A stretch of DNA of 64,000 nucleotides from Mactromeris polynyma (GCA_032209605.1 JASFXZ010000008.1:4650001-4714000), one strand, 5' to 3'; positions 27,693 through 41,322 are shown, counted from the first letter of the stretch. The notes: generated by a model from the letters alone, not told the origin. Program-made: numbers and translations.

Positions 27693-27999
27693 GGATTTTT
27701 GAGAAGTGTTAAAGTAAAAAAACACATATGAAAAGATAACAATAAATTTCATTTTATATAAAGTTCCAACAATGAATGTCTATTGCTTGAAATAAATTAT
27801 AGTTCATTTTATTCAAATTTTAATATGTAAAAAAACAGAATCCATTTCTTACTTTCTTTTCTTAGGCTACCTACATACCAAGTTTTATGAGAATAGTTAA
27901 ACAAGGAATTGAGGATAAATCATTCATTTGTTATTCTGTATTTAATAAGAGCAACCTGACACTCAAACAGGTCTCTATAAAAACTGTCTATGCACCATT

Positions 28000-28130
28000 G
28001 AACTTGCTGCATTAGGGGCATAACTCTGCTCTTACTGATTGAAATCAATTTAAAAAGTTTTAAGAATTTCAAAATATTTATAGTGGGATGGACAGAAAGA
28101 CCAACATGATCTTAATGCTTTCCCATCTTT
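28000..28130. mobile_element. Fragment of a bivalve-type dispersed repeat
   Basis: GGGGCATAACTCTGCTCTTA and TGGGATGGACAGAAAGACC resemble parts of the element at 46395-47100. The fragment is diverged, so the call is tentative. Confidence 0.35.
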
Positions 28131-28754
28131 GTGAGCCTGCATCAGAGGCAGTATATGAGGTACAAGCAAATCATCAACTTCATACATTGTCCTAGTCTTT
28201 TACATCTTAGTAATTGTCCCAAACAAAAGTTTCATAGCAAGTATGTTGTGTCAATGGTACCAGTATTTGAAATATTAATACAAAATTTGGAACATTGGGT
28301 ATGAATATTTCATTACAGAATAGCTCTTAGGACACATTTGAAAGCTGATATAGAAAATTGTCACAGAATTACCATGTGTGCCGTACATCTCCTAGTTACA
28401 GCACCAGGACTGGTGACACATTTCTTACAGAGGAAAGGAAGGACATTTATCAGAATATCTACAGTAAATTTTGGACAAGTATTGATGTCTAATATTGTCC
28501 TGGAACATTGTGGAAAGTTGTGTATTATAGTTACAAGCAAGATCAATATAACTGTCTAATTACTGTGGTCAGTAATAAGGGTGTCCATCTAGAGAACTGA
28601 TGTATATCAAGTTAATGGTTCCCCCCTCTCTGTTATCCTGTTGGAATTCACTCTCTATGTGTGCTGGCTGGTTCTGTGTCTCACATTACAATAATCATCC
28701 TATTTTTGAGAACCACGATTGATTTCGACATTTTTGTGTCAAATATGCAACAGT

Positions 28755-29012
28755 GACTGCACAGGTAAATAACAACAGTACGTACTGCACAGGTAAATAA
28801 CAACAGTACGTACTGCACAGGTAAATAACAACAGTACGTACTGCACAGGTAAATAACAACAGTACGTACTGCACAGGTAAATACAACAGTCATACTGCAC
28901 AGGTAAATAACAACAGTACGTACTGCACAGGTAAATAACAACAGTACATACTGCACAGGTAAATAACAACAGTACATACTGCACAGGTAAATAACAACAG
29001 TACATACTGCAC
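28755..29012. repeat. Minisatellite array, 28 bp x 9
   Basis: The unit is ACTGCACAGGTAAATAACAA CAGTACGT. The last copies have ACAT in place of ACGT, and one unit lacks 'aa' and the 'g' near 28880. Confidence 0.97.
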
Positions 29013-32000
29013 TGAGCTTTAAAGCAGGGGAAATAAAAACTCAAAAACTGAATAATAAAAGGTATGCCAATTAGCATAAATTGGAACTTTCAGCAGGAAT
29101 ATCAGTAAAATTAATATAGGTTCCTATAACAAGTACAATGTTAAATAGAGCTGGTGCATACAATATTGATTTTAGATTGATCGTGAAAACAAGTATTAAA
29201 TACTTGCAATGACTTGCAAGATGCTTTTTGGAGCACTTTAACATTACTCATACCTAATTTATGGTAGTTCAACCTCACTCAAGGTTACTAAGGCCCGTAA
29301 CTCAACCATAATGGAGCATTCAGGAGTCACGTGCACATGCATCCCCGATGGCTATGTCTAGTTAATGATAAAAAAATGATTCTTTAAGCAAATCGTTCTA
29401 TCCAATTACACAATATTAGATATTAGAATTTCTAAGCTGAGATAAAAATAGATGGCCACTTTTCCTCCCCAGCCAAGTATGCTAGCAGTATGTGATAATT
29501 GGATACAGCCATTTGCTTGTATTTAAAGACTCAAACTTTTTCTGTATTTATAAAATTCACATTTTTTATCATTAACCAGACATACCAATAGCATCAGTAT
29601 ATAGAAGCTTCCCCTCACCCTGCTGTTAGTTCTGGAGTTTTATAAACTCACTGAACATGAATATGTGACAGAAGAACATATCAAACTCATTAACAAGATG
29701 TCTGTTCAATTATAAGTAGTGTGCCTGGTTTTAATGAGAACAAATGATTTATGATAAAAGCTGACATATGAACTCTGACTGGAATTTACACAGAAAATCT
29801 AAGTCTGCAAAGTACAATCATTCATTTCAATATAAATCGTGGAACTTTCAAATGGAGAATACTATTCAAAATAACATTCAAGATGGAATCAAATACATGT
29901 ACCTCCAAAATCTGTATATAAATATATATGCAGATTTTGTTTTAGCAAAAAGTAGAGGGTATGCAAATAACTGAGCGCTGACATGAAAAAACCTTTATCA
30001 GCGATGTTGGTTATGACATCGAGTATTTCATACATGTGAACCTTTTCTGAAGGCAAATCGGGAGATTGCACCTCAAAAAGTGGGAGATTGAGACTAAAAA
30101 CGCGAGATTTTTTGGTATGGCTGAAATTTTGTCAATATCATGTCTTGATTCATATCATAAGCTGTTTATAGCAATATTCTGCGAATTAACTCGTTATCTG
30201 GGGTTCATCCCTTAATAGAGTCTCCAATTAACAATTTTATTGCTAATTGTCATATCTGAATACAATAGCAACGTGCGAAACTTGAATAAACAACATGACA
30301 AGCAAGGGTCACGTCATATTTTGATCAGTGTCACCAAGTGCTTGATTCCATGGTTTAGAGAGTATTTCTGACTGGTATCCCGATTTTAAGTTTTCGGTAA
30401 TCAGTTTGACAAGAAATTTTAAGCGAACCAGTCAGGAATGAACTAATATTACCCCATAATAAAAATTCACGATGTTTACTTTGAAAATCAGGAGATTGCA
30501 GCTGTATGGTATTTCGCAATCAAAGTTTTGATATCCGAAACTAAGCACTTTGTCGGAAAATGTTTAGGAAGCTAATTGCGATTTAATTACAGAATTAATC
30601 AAACAAGGAAATATAAATCTGTAAGCATTGCATAATTTGTTATTTGTCCATTTGAATACCAGAAGATAGTACATTCTGACGCATAAAGTCATGATTTTTT
30701 AGCTTACTTTTGCGTCTTGTTCTTAGTATTGGAATTGCTATAATAAGAAAAGTACAATTATGGCCTATTTTAATACTTTTGGTGATAGGTGAATAATATA
30801 TCTGTTAGAAAATGTAAAAACCTGAAAATGGGACTTTTTGGTCACTTATATACATGTTAGTTTAAACATATTTTATTCCCATATATACACATGTATGCAC
30901 ACAGTAAAACAAATACAAAAAATACATAATGGAAAAGGATAAGAATGAAAGACAAAATGTCTTATACAATTCTTCTCCCTGACAAGACTTCTTTGTACTA
31001 GAATTGTACATTTTTGAAAGTAAATTCGGGTATTACAATTATATATAAATCTATTTAGGATGGAAAAAAAGAAGAAAACTTATATGAATTTAAGGTTTTG
31101 CAAATATACATGTTAAATGTCAATCTCAGTTTAACTGTAAGGTACGAGCGTGCGCTTCCCTAGAACAATGTTCTCACAAATTCAAAGTGACGTACAGTAG
31201 TGAAATAAAATTACAACAGTAAAATGTATCAAACTCTTGACAGCTCACTTGTGGTTACCTAACTGTCCAAACATTATAGTAATACAACAATATTTTACTG
31301 AGAGCTATTAATAATTATTGAACTTGGTTAAATAATCAATTAATTAGTACCAAGGCAAATAATTGAATAAAAGAACCTACTATTGAGTAATTGATACATT
31401 GAGAGGATTTTTTACTAAGAATCAATTCCACTTGATACATGGAAAGCCGAACTTGTAAACATCTAGTAGAAGAACCAATGCCTGGAGTCAGTTTTAGATG
31501 AGAAATATATCAATATATATACACCGGACCAGACGGCAATCAGACATATACGCACATTATCTAAATGTACCAACTGGATCTACAGTAGCCTTGAAGTTTC
31601 TATTGAATTATTTTTTAGTCAACCACAGAGACTACGATGACCCAATTACCTTGAGAATAAATAATTCATGCAATTTAATTAGTACAAAGCACATAAAACA
31701 GAAGTCGCAATTGAACAGACAGTGGTTTGTATAAAAGTGAAAGCCAAAGCACCGAGTCAGTCTGCGTCTTCCCACAGTGTATGCAGACAAGACCAATTTA
31801 CTCCCATCCCTCGATAAATCCCTTAAAGGAAGAAACTGCTGTCTGTGACATACTGAGTCAAGTATAATGGTATAATGTTATGTATTAATGTCATATTTCT
31901 TAAGTCTTCTTCAATTCGGTTTTCAACAGGTGATTCTAGACGTTTTCCAAAACCAACTTGTTTAAACCTTCAATTTTGCCGTAATAATTAATATACAGCA

Positions 32001-32387
32001 CACCTGCTCAGAATGACTGGAAAGTCTTGAGTATGAAGAAAAGCATATTTAAGTAGATTTTAAACTCCTGATTTGAAAGTTATTGTTGCACAAGTCTGTT
32101 GTCTTTTAATTCAACATAAAAACATAGAAACATAAAATATTCACCCTTTCTTTATATACATATTTACAAGTTTCTGGAGTTACTCTTTGATATTATATCT
32201 CTATTTTTTATTGTCTTTTAATTATTTGCATACTGTAATTAACTACAATGGACTCTCGTTGGCTTGAACTCGACAGGTCAACTGATCAAATTCGGGTAGT
32301 TCTAGTCAACCGAAGGTGTGTTCAATATAATATTATGTTTTCTGTTATGTACACAAGCATTTAGAAAATAGATGTTTTTATCATTCT

Positions 32388-32895
32388 TCAGTCCTTGTTT
32401 ACAAAGCTTACTGCAATGAGAGTTCCCAGTATATTCTATCATTATTAAATTTTTCATCCAATAGTGTATACAGTTTAAGATCAGTGGAAAACAATGACTT
32501 AGTCATGCCAACTTTCAAAACAAAATACATGAAAAATTCTTTTAAAAATGTAAGTGCTGTTAATTGGAACAAAATTCCCAACAATATTAAATCAGTCTCG
32601 TCAGTAAATACTTTCAAAAGAGCATTAAAATCATTTTCATTGTAAAAAGGTCTACATTCTATTATGTTTGTTATGAAAGTTATTATTAGCATTTACTATT
32701 ATATTGATATATATGTACTATTTACAATATCTGATGAGTGATTGTCTTGAATGAACGAATGTGTGTTATATAATTATTGTGTTTCAATTTATGTTGTTTT
32801 CTGTTAGAAGGCCATGTTTTATTTAAGAATTGTACAACTGTTTTTGTATACCTCTTTACATGTCACGTTCTGTAAATAAAGATATTATTATTATT
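32388..32895 (+). pseudogene. 3' end of a non-LTR retrotransposon (reverse transcriptase C-terminus)
   Basis: A frame ending at TAA 32643-32645 encodes VSAVNWNKIPNNIKSVSSVN followed by TFKRALKSFSL. This is the characteristic C-terminal motif of CR1/L2/Jockey-like LINE reverse transcriptases (WN-IP--I----S---FK--LK). About 230 bp of 3' UTR follows, ending TCTGTAAATAAAGATATTAT and an ATT microsatellite, which is typical of a LINE 3' end. It is a 5'-truncated, dead copy. The clade is uncertain. Confidence 0.75.
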
Positions 32896-33267
32896 ATAAT
32901 TAACACACAGGATAATGACTCCTAGATAATTCCAAAAAATTGAATGCTTGTAAGACAATCAATTAGAAACACTCTGAACTTGGCACATACTCTACTTGAA
33001 TATATAATAATAATAATAATAACAACTTCATTTAAAGAGGCAACACAGTTGGGCAAGCCCAGTCTTCCCTGTGAGCTTCTATGAAATATACATGTTTACA
33101 ACATAATGCTACATAAACCATTATAATAGGCAGGGATATATTATTTGAGTATGATTGTTTATGTTTGACAATTGAATCACAAATTTCTAAGTGATCGATC
33201 TATGGACAGCTGATAGTAAAATGTAGGTCAATTTACACAAACATGTCAAAATATTATAGCACCATGT

Positions 33268-33531
33268 TACTATTGAGCAGTAGCCGTGGTGCAGTGGTTA
33301 GTGTGCTGGACTTGTAACCCGGCGATCTGGGTTCGATTCCCGATCGCGGCAGGTCATACCTTTCCATGAAAATTTGACAAAAATGTAGATTTTCCTCCAC
33401 ATGTGGAGAAGTTGCCGGCTCCTTGTGGAAGGGTAAGTTAGTACTGGTAAGAATTCAGTCCAGGAAAAACTGGTTAGGTGAACCGGCCGCCGTATATAAC
33501 TGAAATATCGTTATATATATACTATTGAGCA
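33268..33531 (+). mobile_element. Full-length SINE with 12-bp target site duplication
   Basis: The element 33280-33519 is flanked by perfect copies of TACTATTGAGCA (33268-33279 and 33520-33531). Its head is tRNA-like: GTAGCCGTGGTGCAGTGGTT, anticodon-loop-like CTTGTAA and B-box GGTTCGATTCC. The body carries TCCTCCACATGTGGAGAAGT and CTTGTGGAAGGGTAAGTTAG. The tail is ACCGGCCGCCGTATATAACT. A 5'-truncated relative is at 1561-1702. Confidence 0.92.
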
Positions 33532-33677
33532 CAACACAATTATGAGGTGAGAAAATATATTGTTTGACCTAAAGGTGCGAAATATAGAGCGTTTTATATT
33601 GAAGAGACGGAATGATTGGTTCGACAGTTTGAGGCTGAACAGTTCAAACCAACTATAGTGGAATAACATAGATTATA

Positions 33678-35127
33678 CACTGCAACTCCGTTACACCGCG
33701 GTCGGATATAGCGCGATATCCTTTATAACGCGATGTCGTCGTGGCTCCCGATGATTTTTAAGAAAAATCCTAAAATTTGTCAAAAAAGGAAGAAAAATTG
33801 ATCATAATCGTATTTTTTCGCGATTTGCTGTCTGCTCTTTCGCGAAATCACGTGCTGTTACGTTTACAAGTTTATTTTACTAAGCGATCGCGAATCAACA
33901 AGATTATTTAAACTGAATATACACACCAAAAGAGATATATGTCCAATTATGATAACCATCAATATTTACACAAATGTCACCTTCTAATGTTTTTCAACAC
34001 ATTTGTGCTGAATCTATGACGTAACGAGAGTAGCTGATGTTGAGCCTAACACGCCCACGTTCAATTATTCTCCTTTCCTTGACCAATTAGATGATCGCGA
34101 GCCGGCGAGATTTCTTTTAATTGAATGAATGACAGTAGGGGATGTCAATCATGGAACAAAGCAGTGTTAATCCTCAATAAACTAAATGGTATCCCCGGAT
34201 GCGCTAATTACGATTAATACAGCACTTGTTGTTCACACATATCTACGACTATTTCTCAATCTGTCATAAAAAGTAGTTAAGTCAAGGCAAAAGCGGACAA
34301 CTCGGCACGGAATGTTTGCAGACTACAAAGTCGCTGCGTCTTGACTTGTTAGTCGGCCCAATGTTTGATGCGACGCACGTGGAAAATGTTCTACTCGCAG
34401 ACTTCAAAGGCGCCGCGTCATCTTCTAGTTTCAGAGGTCGACCGTCGTGGGTGGTGATTTTGTCAAATGCACATTTTGATTGACATGAAAAGCTTTATGA
34501 AACGTATGTAATATAAATACGACTAGGCGTGGTGCAAAAACTGCTCGCCCATATGGGATATCCCGGTGGCGAGGGTAAATAAAATCAAATCCACGCAAAA
34601 ACTGAAGGCCATCGCATATTTCACGTGTGATTGTTGGTCGAATCAACATTTATACGCGATGGATTATTCTTTTGTTCTGGTGAATAACGGATAAATATCG
34701 ATAGGTACGAAAATACAATTAGATATAATTATTGAATTAATTCTCACTCTAAATCTGCAATGTTCACATGTATTTTGCGAGAGTGTCACAGGGGGTAATT
34801 TTCACGGGTAACAAATTATACAAACACCGTCAAAATATCGCGGTTCCGAAAGAGAAATGATCATATTCTAGCTTTGTTTTAAATAATTAATGAGTTTTGT
34901 TTTGAAATAGTTTCAAATAATAACCCATAACTACATTTGATATAGTATCCTCTACCTATTTATTAAAACAAATACGAAACAAATGCGAAACAGATGAAAA
35001 CATAGTATGCACAACGCTATATTGTGTGGGTGGGGTAAGTTGGTATTCTGTCTCTATACCGCGGTCGGATATAACGCGATCGCGAGTCATTGGACCCCAA
35101 CGATCGCGGTATAACGGAGTTGCAGTG
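33678..35127. mobile_element. 1.45 kb TA-flanked DNA element, pogo-like ends
   Basis: Left end CACTGCAACTCCGTTACACC GCGGTCG and right end (reverse complement) CACTGCAACTCCGTTATACC GCGATCG, each next to TA. A second direct copy of ACCGCGGTCGGATATAACGC lies inside the right end (35060-35079). No transposase frame was found, so it is non-autonomous or a decayed composite. Interior motifs such as GCAGACTACAAAGTCGCTGC recur once. Confidence 0.75.
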
Positions 35128-35162
35128 TATAGAAAAGTTAATTGGGACTTCATAAAGCGAAT

Positions 35163-35412
35163 CTGTAGTCCAGTGGTTACCATGCTGGACTTAAAGTAAT
35201 CCAGGGATCACTCCACCACTGACAGTACTAAACCGAGGTCCAGTGTATGCATGATGCTTTACATCGAGCAGGTGAAAGAATCAGGGGTGCTTCTGGAACT
35301 CCAGGTGCATCTCCTGTATCATGCACTATCCTCCAAAAATCTAAAATGACTAACATTCTTCCGGAGGCATCGCCCATATTGGAAACTGGTGGCGACAATA
35401 AATAAATGCAAA
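35163..35412 (+). mobile_element. SINE family S3, copy 2
   Basis: Same body as 22193-22466, with AGTCCAGTGGTTACCATGCT at the head, ATGATGCTTTACATCGAGCA internally and AATAAATAAATGCAAATAC at the end. It immediately follows the 1.45 kb DNA element. Confidence 0.8.
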
Positions 35413-35825
35413 TACACACATACATAGCTAGACTTCTTAATCAGTTTGAGTGATCCAGGATGTCACAACCAAGTTCCAGCCAACAAGAGTCCGCTGTAAT
35501 TTGTTACATGTAATATCTAAGCCACCCACAAATCGCAAATTACTGTGTTTTTGAGGTCGACCGTCGCCGTGCACATTTTTTCTAATGCACTTTATGGTAT
35601 TTTGGTCGACCCAGTATGTCCCCCGCACACCATAAATAGACTTTTTGAAACCGAAGGGAAAAATTTACCTGCCAAGGACGGTCACTGCACAGTGCCAATG
35701 AGACCCATTGTACAGTTACCATTTTCCTGGCATATAACCAGTAATTTCCTGGAATCTTAACCCAGTACTTTCCTGGTTACATGCCAGTACTATGTTAGGT
35801 GGGAAACACTAAAAAGAATTTCTGT

Positions 35826-35912
35826 TTTTATCCGGCTAGACGAGGGATCGAACCCACGACCTTCGGATTCGTAGTCAGCAGCAATTAACACTGAGCCACG
35901 GGGCCACCTTAT
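35826..35912 (-). mobile_element. tRNA-like sequence, probable SINE head
   Basis: On the minus strand it reads GGTGGCCCCGTGGCTCAGTG and a B-box-like GTGGGTTCGATCCCTCGTC. The spacing is tRNA-like, but the stems are not convincing enough for a functional tRNA. Confidence 0.5.
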
Positions 35913-36290
35913 CTAAGCCACTCCCCTCAGCATCCATGAATACTTTCAATGACATTTGACAAGTATCAGTTAAATCTGCTATCAGTATACAAATAAAGCA
36001 GCATCATATGAGACAACATTATATTCATTAAGCCTAACAACATGGTTATGAATGTCAAAGTTCAGATTTCAAATCTGTTGTCAATATAATGAAGTTTTCA
36101 TATGTTTTTCATCATAAATTTGTACAACCTGTTAAATATGTAGGTAACTACAGCTCGAATTGCCAAAAAATATTCTGCCTAATACATCATTTAAATTCAA
36201 GTCCTTATAAGATTGAGCTGTATGTGAAACTGAGAGAATGTAAAATGTACGAGTATGCTAACATTGTGGGTTACCAATAGAATAATATTA

Positions 36291-36465
36291 CAGCAGGACT
36301 ATGTGCATTCAAATTCATCAGGTCCGAAATTTTAGTTTGAATAATACATGGTTTCGATAAGCCCATTTCAATTCGACCTGCCTGACAGATAATTAGGGAC
36401 CTGATATTTATTTCAGATGATACCATGTTAGATAGAACTGGTTGTCGATTAAATAGGTTCGACTG
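36291..36465. mobile_element. TA-flanked MITE family Q, copy Q4 (inverted)
   Basis: In reverse orientation to the other Q copies, it contains TCCGAAATTTTAGTTTGAAT and ends AATAGGTTCGACTG followed by TA. The left end is CAGCAGGACTATGTGCATTC. Confidence 0.65.
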
Positions 36466-36967
36466 TATCATACACATTTTGTATTTTATATCACTTCACT
36501 GGTCGATATACATGTATATAATCACTTACAAGTTGTTACAATCCATTGTGTAGCATTAAATGACAGCAAACATGGAATTATAGAAAATCATTATATTCAA
36601 GGAAAATAATGGAATGATAATTGCTGGGTATACATACTAGAGTAGATACAATATTGCACTTTTGTCCTGCAACAACAACAACAACAGCCTTTTATTTCAC
36701 TCTATTCATGTAAAAGTGCTTACAACCAAACTGGTAAAATGTCAGATTATAGGATTAGTGTATATATCACAGATAGAGACAGGCTAGCATCATGTTCTGC
36801 ATAATTACAATTTATATATATACGTTGGAACAATGAGTTAATGTGTACTTGTGAATACTGTAATACAACAGAGTTTTCCAAATACACTGTCTGTAGCTGC
36901 AGCCTTTACCCTTTACCAGCCGGCAAAATATTTTCCTTCTTTGTGTTTGTACCGGACAAAATGAATT

Positions 36968-37531
36968 TTTAGCAGACAAGTCAAGGGGTCAGACACACAA
37001 GGTTAACTCTGATACAACAATCATTTAGCAGACAAGTCAAGGGGTCAGACACACAAGGTTAACTCTGATACAACAATCATTTAGCAGACAAGTCAAGGGG
37101 TCAGACACACAAGGTCAACTCTGATACAACAATCATTTAGCAGACAAGTCAAGGGGTCAGACACACAAGGTTAACTCTGATACAACAATCATTTAGCAGA
37201 CAAGTCAAGGGGTCAGACACACAAGGTCAACTCTGATACAACAATCATTTAGCAGACAAGTCAAGGGGTCAGACACACAAGGTTAACTCTGATACAACAA
37301 TCATTTAGCAGACAAGTCAAGGGGTCAGACACACAAGGTCAACTCTGATACAACAATCATTTAGCAGACAAGCCAAGGGGTCAGACACACAAAGTTAACT
37401 CTGATACAACAATCATTTAGCAGACAAGTCAAGGGGTCAGACACACAAGGTCAACTCTGATACAACAATCATTTAGCAGACAAGTCAAGGGGTCAGACAC
37501 ACAAGGTTAACTCTGATACAACAATCATTTT
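36968..37531. repeat. Minisatellite array, 56 bp x 10
   Basis: The unit is TTTAGCAGACAAGTCAAGGG, GTCAGACACACAAGGTTAAC, TCTGATACAACAATCA. Copies are nearly identical. A T/C variant in GGTTAAC/GGTCAAC alternates along much of the array, giving a 112-bp dimer. Confidence 0.98.
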
Positions 37532-38192
37532 AAAGTAAAACCCAACAACTTTATCAAGAGTCTATATCATTTTTTGTAATGGGACTTTAGTCACATAAAC
37601 GGCCAGTCTGTGGTCATGTAGTGACTTTTCCAGCCATCAGGGTGGAGAAAACCCCAAGGCAGATACCTGGGTAGAACCACCCACCTTCAGCATTCGGTTC
37701 GATAGCTTCCTCTCAATATAGAGACCATTAAACAATGCCAGAAACAGCAGATGTATATCACGCGGCAGTAAAGTACCACAGAAATACATGCTTACAATAT
37801 TGCGTTACATTGAATATAAACAGTAACCCTCATACAATACCCTTCTCAAGTAGACCATTTTATATATTGATTACAGATACAATGTGATAGTGGTATGAGA
37901 AATTAATGCATATTTAGGTTAACAATAAAACACCATAATTATTTCCACGAGTTTGTGCTAACGAGTAACTCCTACACAGTATCAGGGAGATTCAACTACA
38001 ACTTGACAAAATAGCCCACACAATGTGATGTGTTTAATATACTTGAGAGAACGTCCACAACATGAAACAATAATAAATGGTTGTCCTTGGAACATTAGTG
38101 GAAACACATTGTACTATCAAAATTATTTACGGTAACCATATAGGGCAATTGCCAGTATATGTAGAATTTATTGAAGAAAAGGTCTGTTTAAT

Positions 38193-38853
38193 TCATCAAT
38201 GATACTTGAATGGTCAAGCATGGACTGTTATGTATTCTACTTCCATATGATAGGTGACTGGTCAAGCATGGACTGTTATGTATTCTACTTCATCCATGAT
38301 AGGTGAATGGTCAAGCATGGACTGTTATGTATTCTACTTCATCCATGATAGGTGAGTGGTCAAGCATGGACTGTTATGTATTCTACTTCATCCATGATAG
38401 GTGGGTGGTCAAGCATGGACTGTTATGTATTCTACTTCATCCATGATAGGTGAATGGTCAAGCTATGTATTCTTCTTCATCCATGATAGGTGAATGGTCA
38501 AGCTATGTATTCTTCTTCATCCATGATAGGTGAATGGTCAAGCTATGTATTCTTCTTCATCAATGATAGGTGAATGGTCAAGCATGGACTGTTATGTATT
38601 CTTCTTCATCCATGATAGGTGAGTGGTCAAGCATGGACTGTTATGTATTCTACTTCATCCATGATAGGTGAATGGTCAAGCTATGTATTCTACTTCATCC
38701 ATGATAGGTGAATGGTCAAGCTATGTATTCTTCTTCATCCATGATAGGTGAATGGTCAAGCTATGTATTCTTCTTCATCAATGATAGGTGAATGGTCAAG
38801 CATGGACTGTTATGTATTCTTCTCCATCCATGATAGGTGAATGGTCAAGCATG
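38193..38853. repeat. Minisatellite array, 49/40 bp units x 15
   Basis: Long units carry AGGTGAATGGTCAAGCATGG, ACTGTTATGTATTCTACTTC and ATCCATGAT. Short units lack the ATGGACTGTT stretch. Runs of three short units followed by long ones occur twice, indicating block duplication. Confidence 0.97.
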
Positions 38854-39778
38854 GATAGAGGTTGAGCAGTATAACAATATGTCTGTTGAAGCACTAATAC
38901 AGAATTGTCTGCAGTAATCACAGCAACACACAATCAAATTAACTTATCTGTCAATCATGGACAATATGTTAGAACTGCAGACCAATTGACCGATATATTG
39001 TCTTCAAAACACTGTGCCTATATAACAGTGGTGTTTGATTATTGCTTGCCTTGATCATACCATCCATATCTATGTCAGATTCTCTGCTTGATTTCGATTT
39101 AATGCAAGCAACTAAAGTAAACAGATACATTTTCAAACAAAAAATCATGAACACCGACTTGCTCTAAAGATTGTTATTAATTCCAGCAGGTATGAGTGAC
39201 TGAGAAATAAACGTTGATGTTGCATACAAATAAGAATTTATCACAATGAAATACACTGCTTATTAAGACAATAAATATCTCAATTTTGTTTATGTCTCAA
39301 TTATGTTCAAGCATTTTCGATTTCTCATGCACAGTAATACTCTAGCAGATAATATACTCAATTGATTTACTTCCTTCTGACCATTTTAACCAGCAAACAA
39401 AATTCAAAATGCTAGATACCTCTGTGTAACAAAGTCCAGGACATAACGATCAAAACATAAAATCTAAAAGACAGTTCTAAGGAAAACCAGGATTCATCAC
39501 TGGTAATTATCCAATGCCATGGAAACAAGGAGTGCCCTACCCTCAGACCTTGACATTGAATGTACAGACCAAACTTTGGCATGTGACACACCAACACATC
39601 ATGCATAACATTGGTCAAGTTTCATTTGATTCCCTAATACCATTTTAAAGTTAAAATAGAGATACTTAAGACTGTTTCACATTTACAAATAAAATAAATG
39701 ACAATTACTGACCAACAGACTGCCAATACTACATATTGCATGTACCGCCTTTTCGAGGGCATTGTACTACATTTATAA

Positions 39779-39965
39779 CTCGAGGGCCATGATGGCCCTG
39801 AATCGCTCTCCTGGGCGCCTGAAATGTTTGGTATTATTGTATTGTGTCATAGAGTGTAAAGTTTCTTGAAGTAAAGATTCTCACAAAGATAGCAAAAATT
39901 GACATTCATACTGACAGACAGGGGTAACTCTTCATGCCACCTCACCATTCAAAGAATGTCAGGGG
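39779..39965 (+). mobile_element. Dispersed element with GGGCCATGATGGCCC head, short copy
   Basis: It starts CGAGGGCCATGATGGCCCTG AATCGCTC and shares CTGGGCGCCTGAA and GGTATTATTG with 23229-23822. Confidence 0.6.
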
Positions 39966-40646
39966 CATCATTACATCAAATCAGTGAAATTATGTGACAA
40001 CAAATATAATCTATGAAACCTGTATAAACAAACAAGTATTTTATTTACAGTTTTCGCAATTATTGTTTTCTTGATTCACAAGAAGTTTTGAATTTCCTGG
40101 AACAAACTGTAGCACAACTTTCCTTAATGAGTAATCAATCAAACATTTCAATATTACACAATTACTGACCAATCATCACTGACCAGTCACTGACCATTCC
40201 CTGACAAATTATCACTGACTACTGGTAATCATTACTACAGTTAATTGTTGACTAAACAACAAATGCAATTGTTTTCTTATTGGGTTCAATTCTAGAATCT
40301 TCCACAATAATATTTGATCTGCACGAGTCTCAATTGAATACTATCAACTTGAAGAGTATTTCAATTATCTAACAATGTTCAGACAAATAATTCAAATCAT
40401 CTTAAACATGCCACATATTATAGTTCTGTAGGGTTCATTTCAATCATTATGAAAGCAGACTTGTAGTGGAAAATAGTAAATTCAAGCTGAAACTTTGTGA
40501 TGTGTTAAAAACAACAACAAAGTGTGAAATTTCTATTAGACTTCAGGCAAATACAAAAACTGATGATATTTGAGAATAATGCTTACTCAGTAAGAATGAT
40601 GTTTCTCATCTAGAACATGGAAGTTCTTATAATTTAGAATATCTGT

Positions 40647-41322
40647 GGGACACCGTCCCTACAGACTGACCACACTGGGCACACTGTCTCTACAGACTGA
40701 CCACACTGGGCACACCGTCCCTACAGACTGACCACACTGGGCAAACTGTCTCTACCGACTGACCACATTGGGCACACTGTCTCTACAGACTGACCACACT
40801 GGGCAAACTGTCTCTACAGACTGACCACACTGGGCACACTGTCTCTATAAACTGACCACACTGGGCACACTGCATGTCTCTACAGACTGACCACACTGGG
40901 CACAGTCTCTACAGACTGACCACACTGGGCACACTGTCTCTACAGACTGACCACACTGGGCACACCACCTCTACAGACTGACCACACTGGGCACACTGTC
41001 TCTATAGACTGACCACACTGGGCACACTGTCTCTACAGACTGACCACACTGGGTACACCGTCTCTACAGACTAACCACACTGGGCACACTGTCTCTACAG
41101 ACTAACCACACTGGGCACACTGTCTCTACAGACTGACCACACTGGGCACACCATCTCTACAGACTGACCACACTGGGCACACTGTCTCTATAGACTGACC
41201 ACACTGGGCACACTGTCTCTACAGACTGACCACACTGGGCACACTGTCTCTACAGGCTGACCACACTGGGCACACTGTCTCTACAGACTGACCACACTGG
41301 GCACACTGTCTCTACAGACTGA
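40647..41322. repeat. Minisatellite array, 31 bp x 22
   Basis: The unit is CTCTACAGACTGACCACACT GGGCACACTGT with scattered variants (CACCGTC, CACCACC, CACCATC) and occasional small indels. Confidence 0.98.

Larger units (their letters stand above)
21207..32387 (-). other. Left part of the 31.7 kb CaMKI intron
   Basis: No exon of CaMKI or of a nested gene could be supported. Apart from the listed elements, the stretches 22467-23228, 23823-24783, 25083-26212, 27693-28754 and 29013-32387 are AT-rich without recognisable content. One half of a pogo-like terminal repeat (ACTCTCGTTGGCTTGAACTC) lies near 32252. Confidence 0.5.

Noticed and set aside
26884..27752. Frames of about 270 codons on both strands
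   Set aside because: They come from the 27-bp minisatellite, whose period keeps all units in frame.
33280..33352. Functional tRNA gene (Thr-like)
   Set aside because: The tRNA-like head continues into a SINE body with target duplications, and the anticodon stem has a mismatch.
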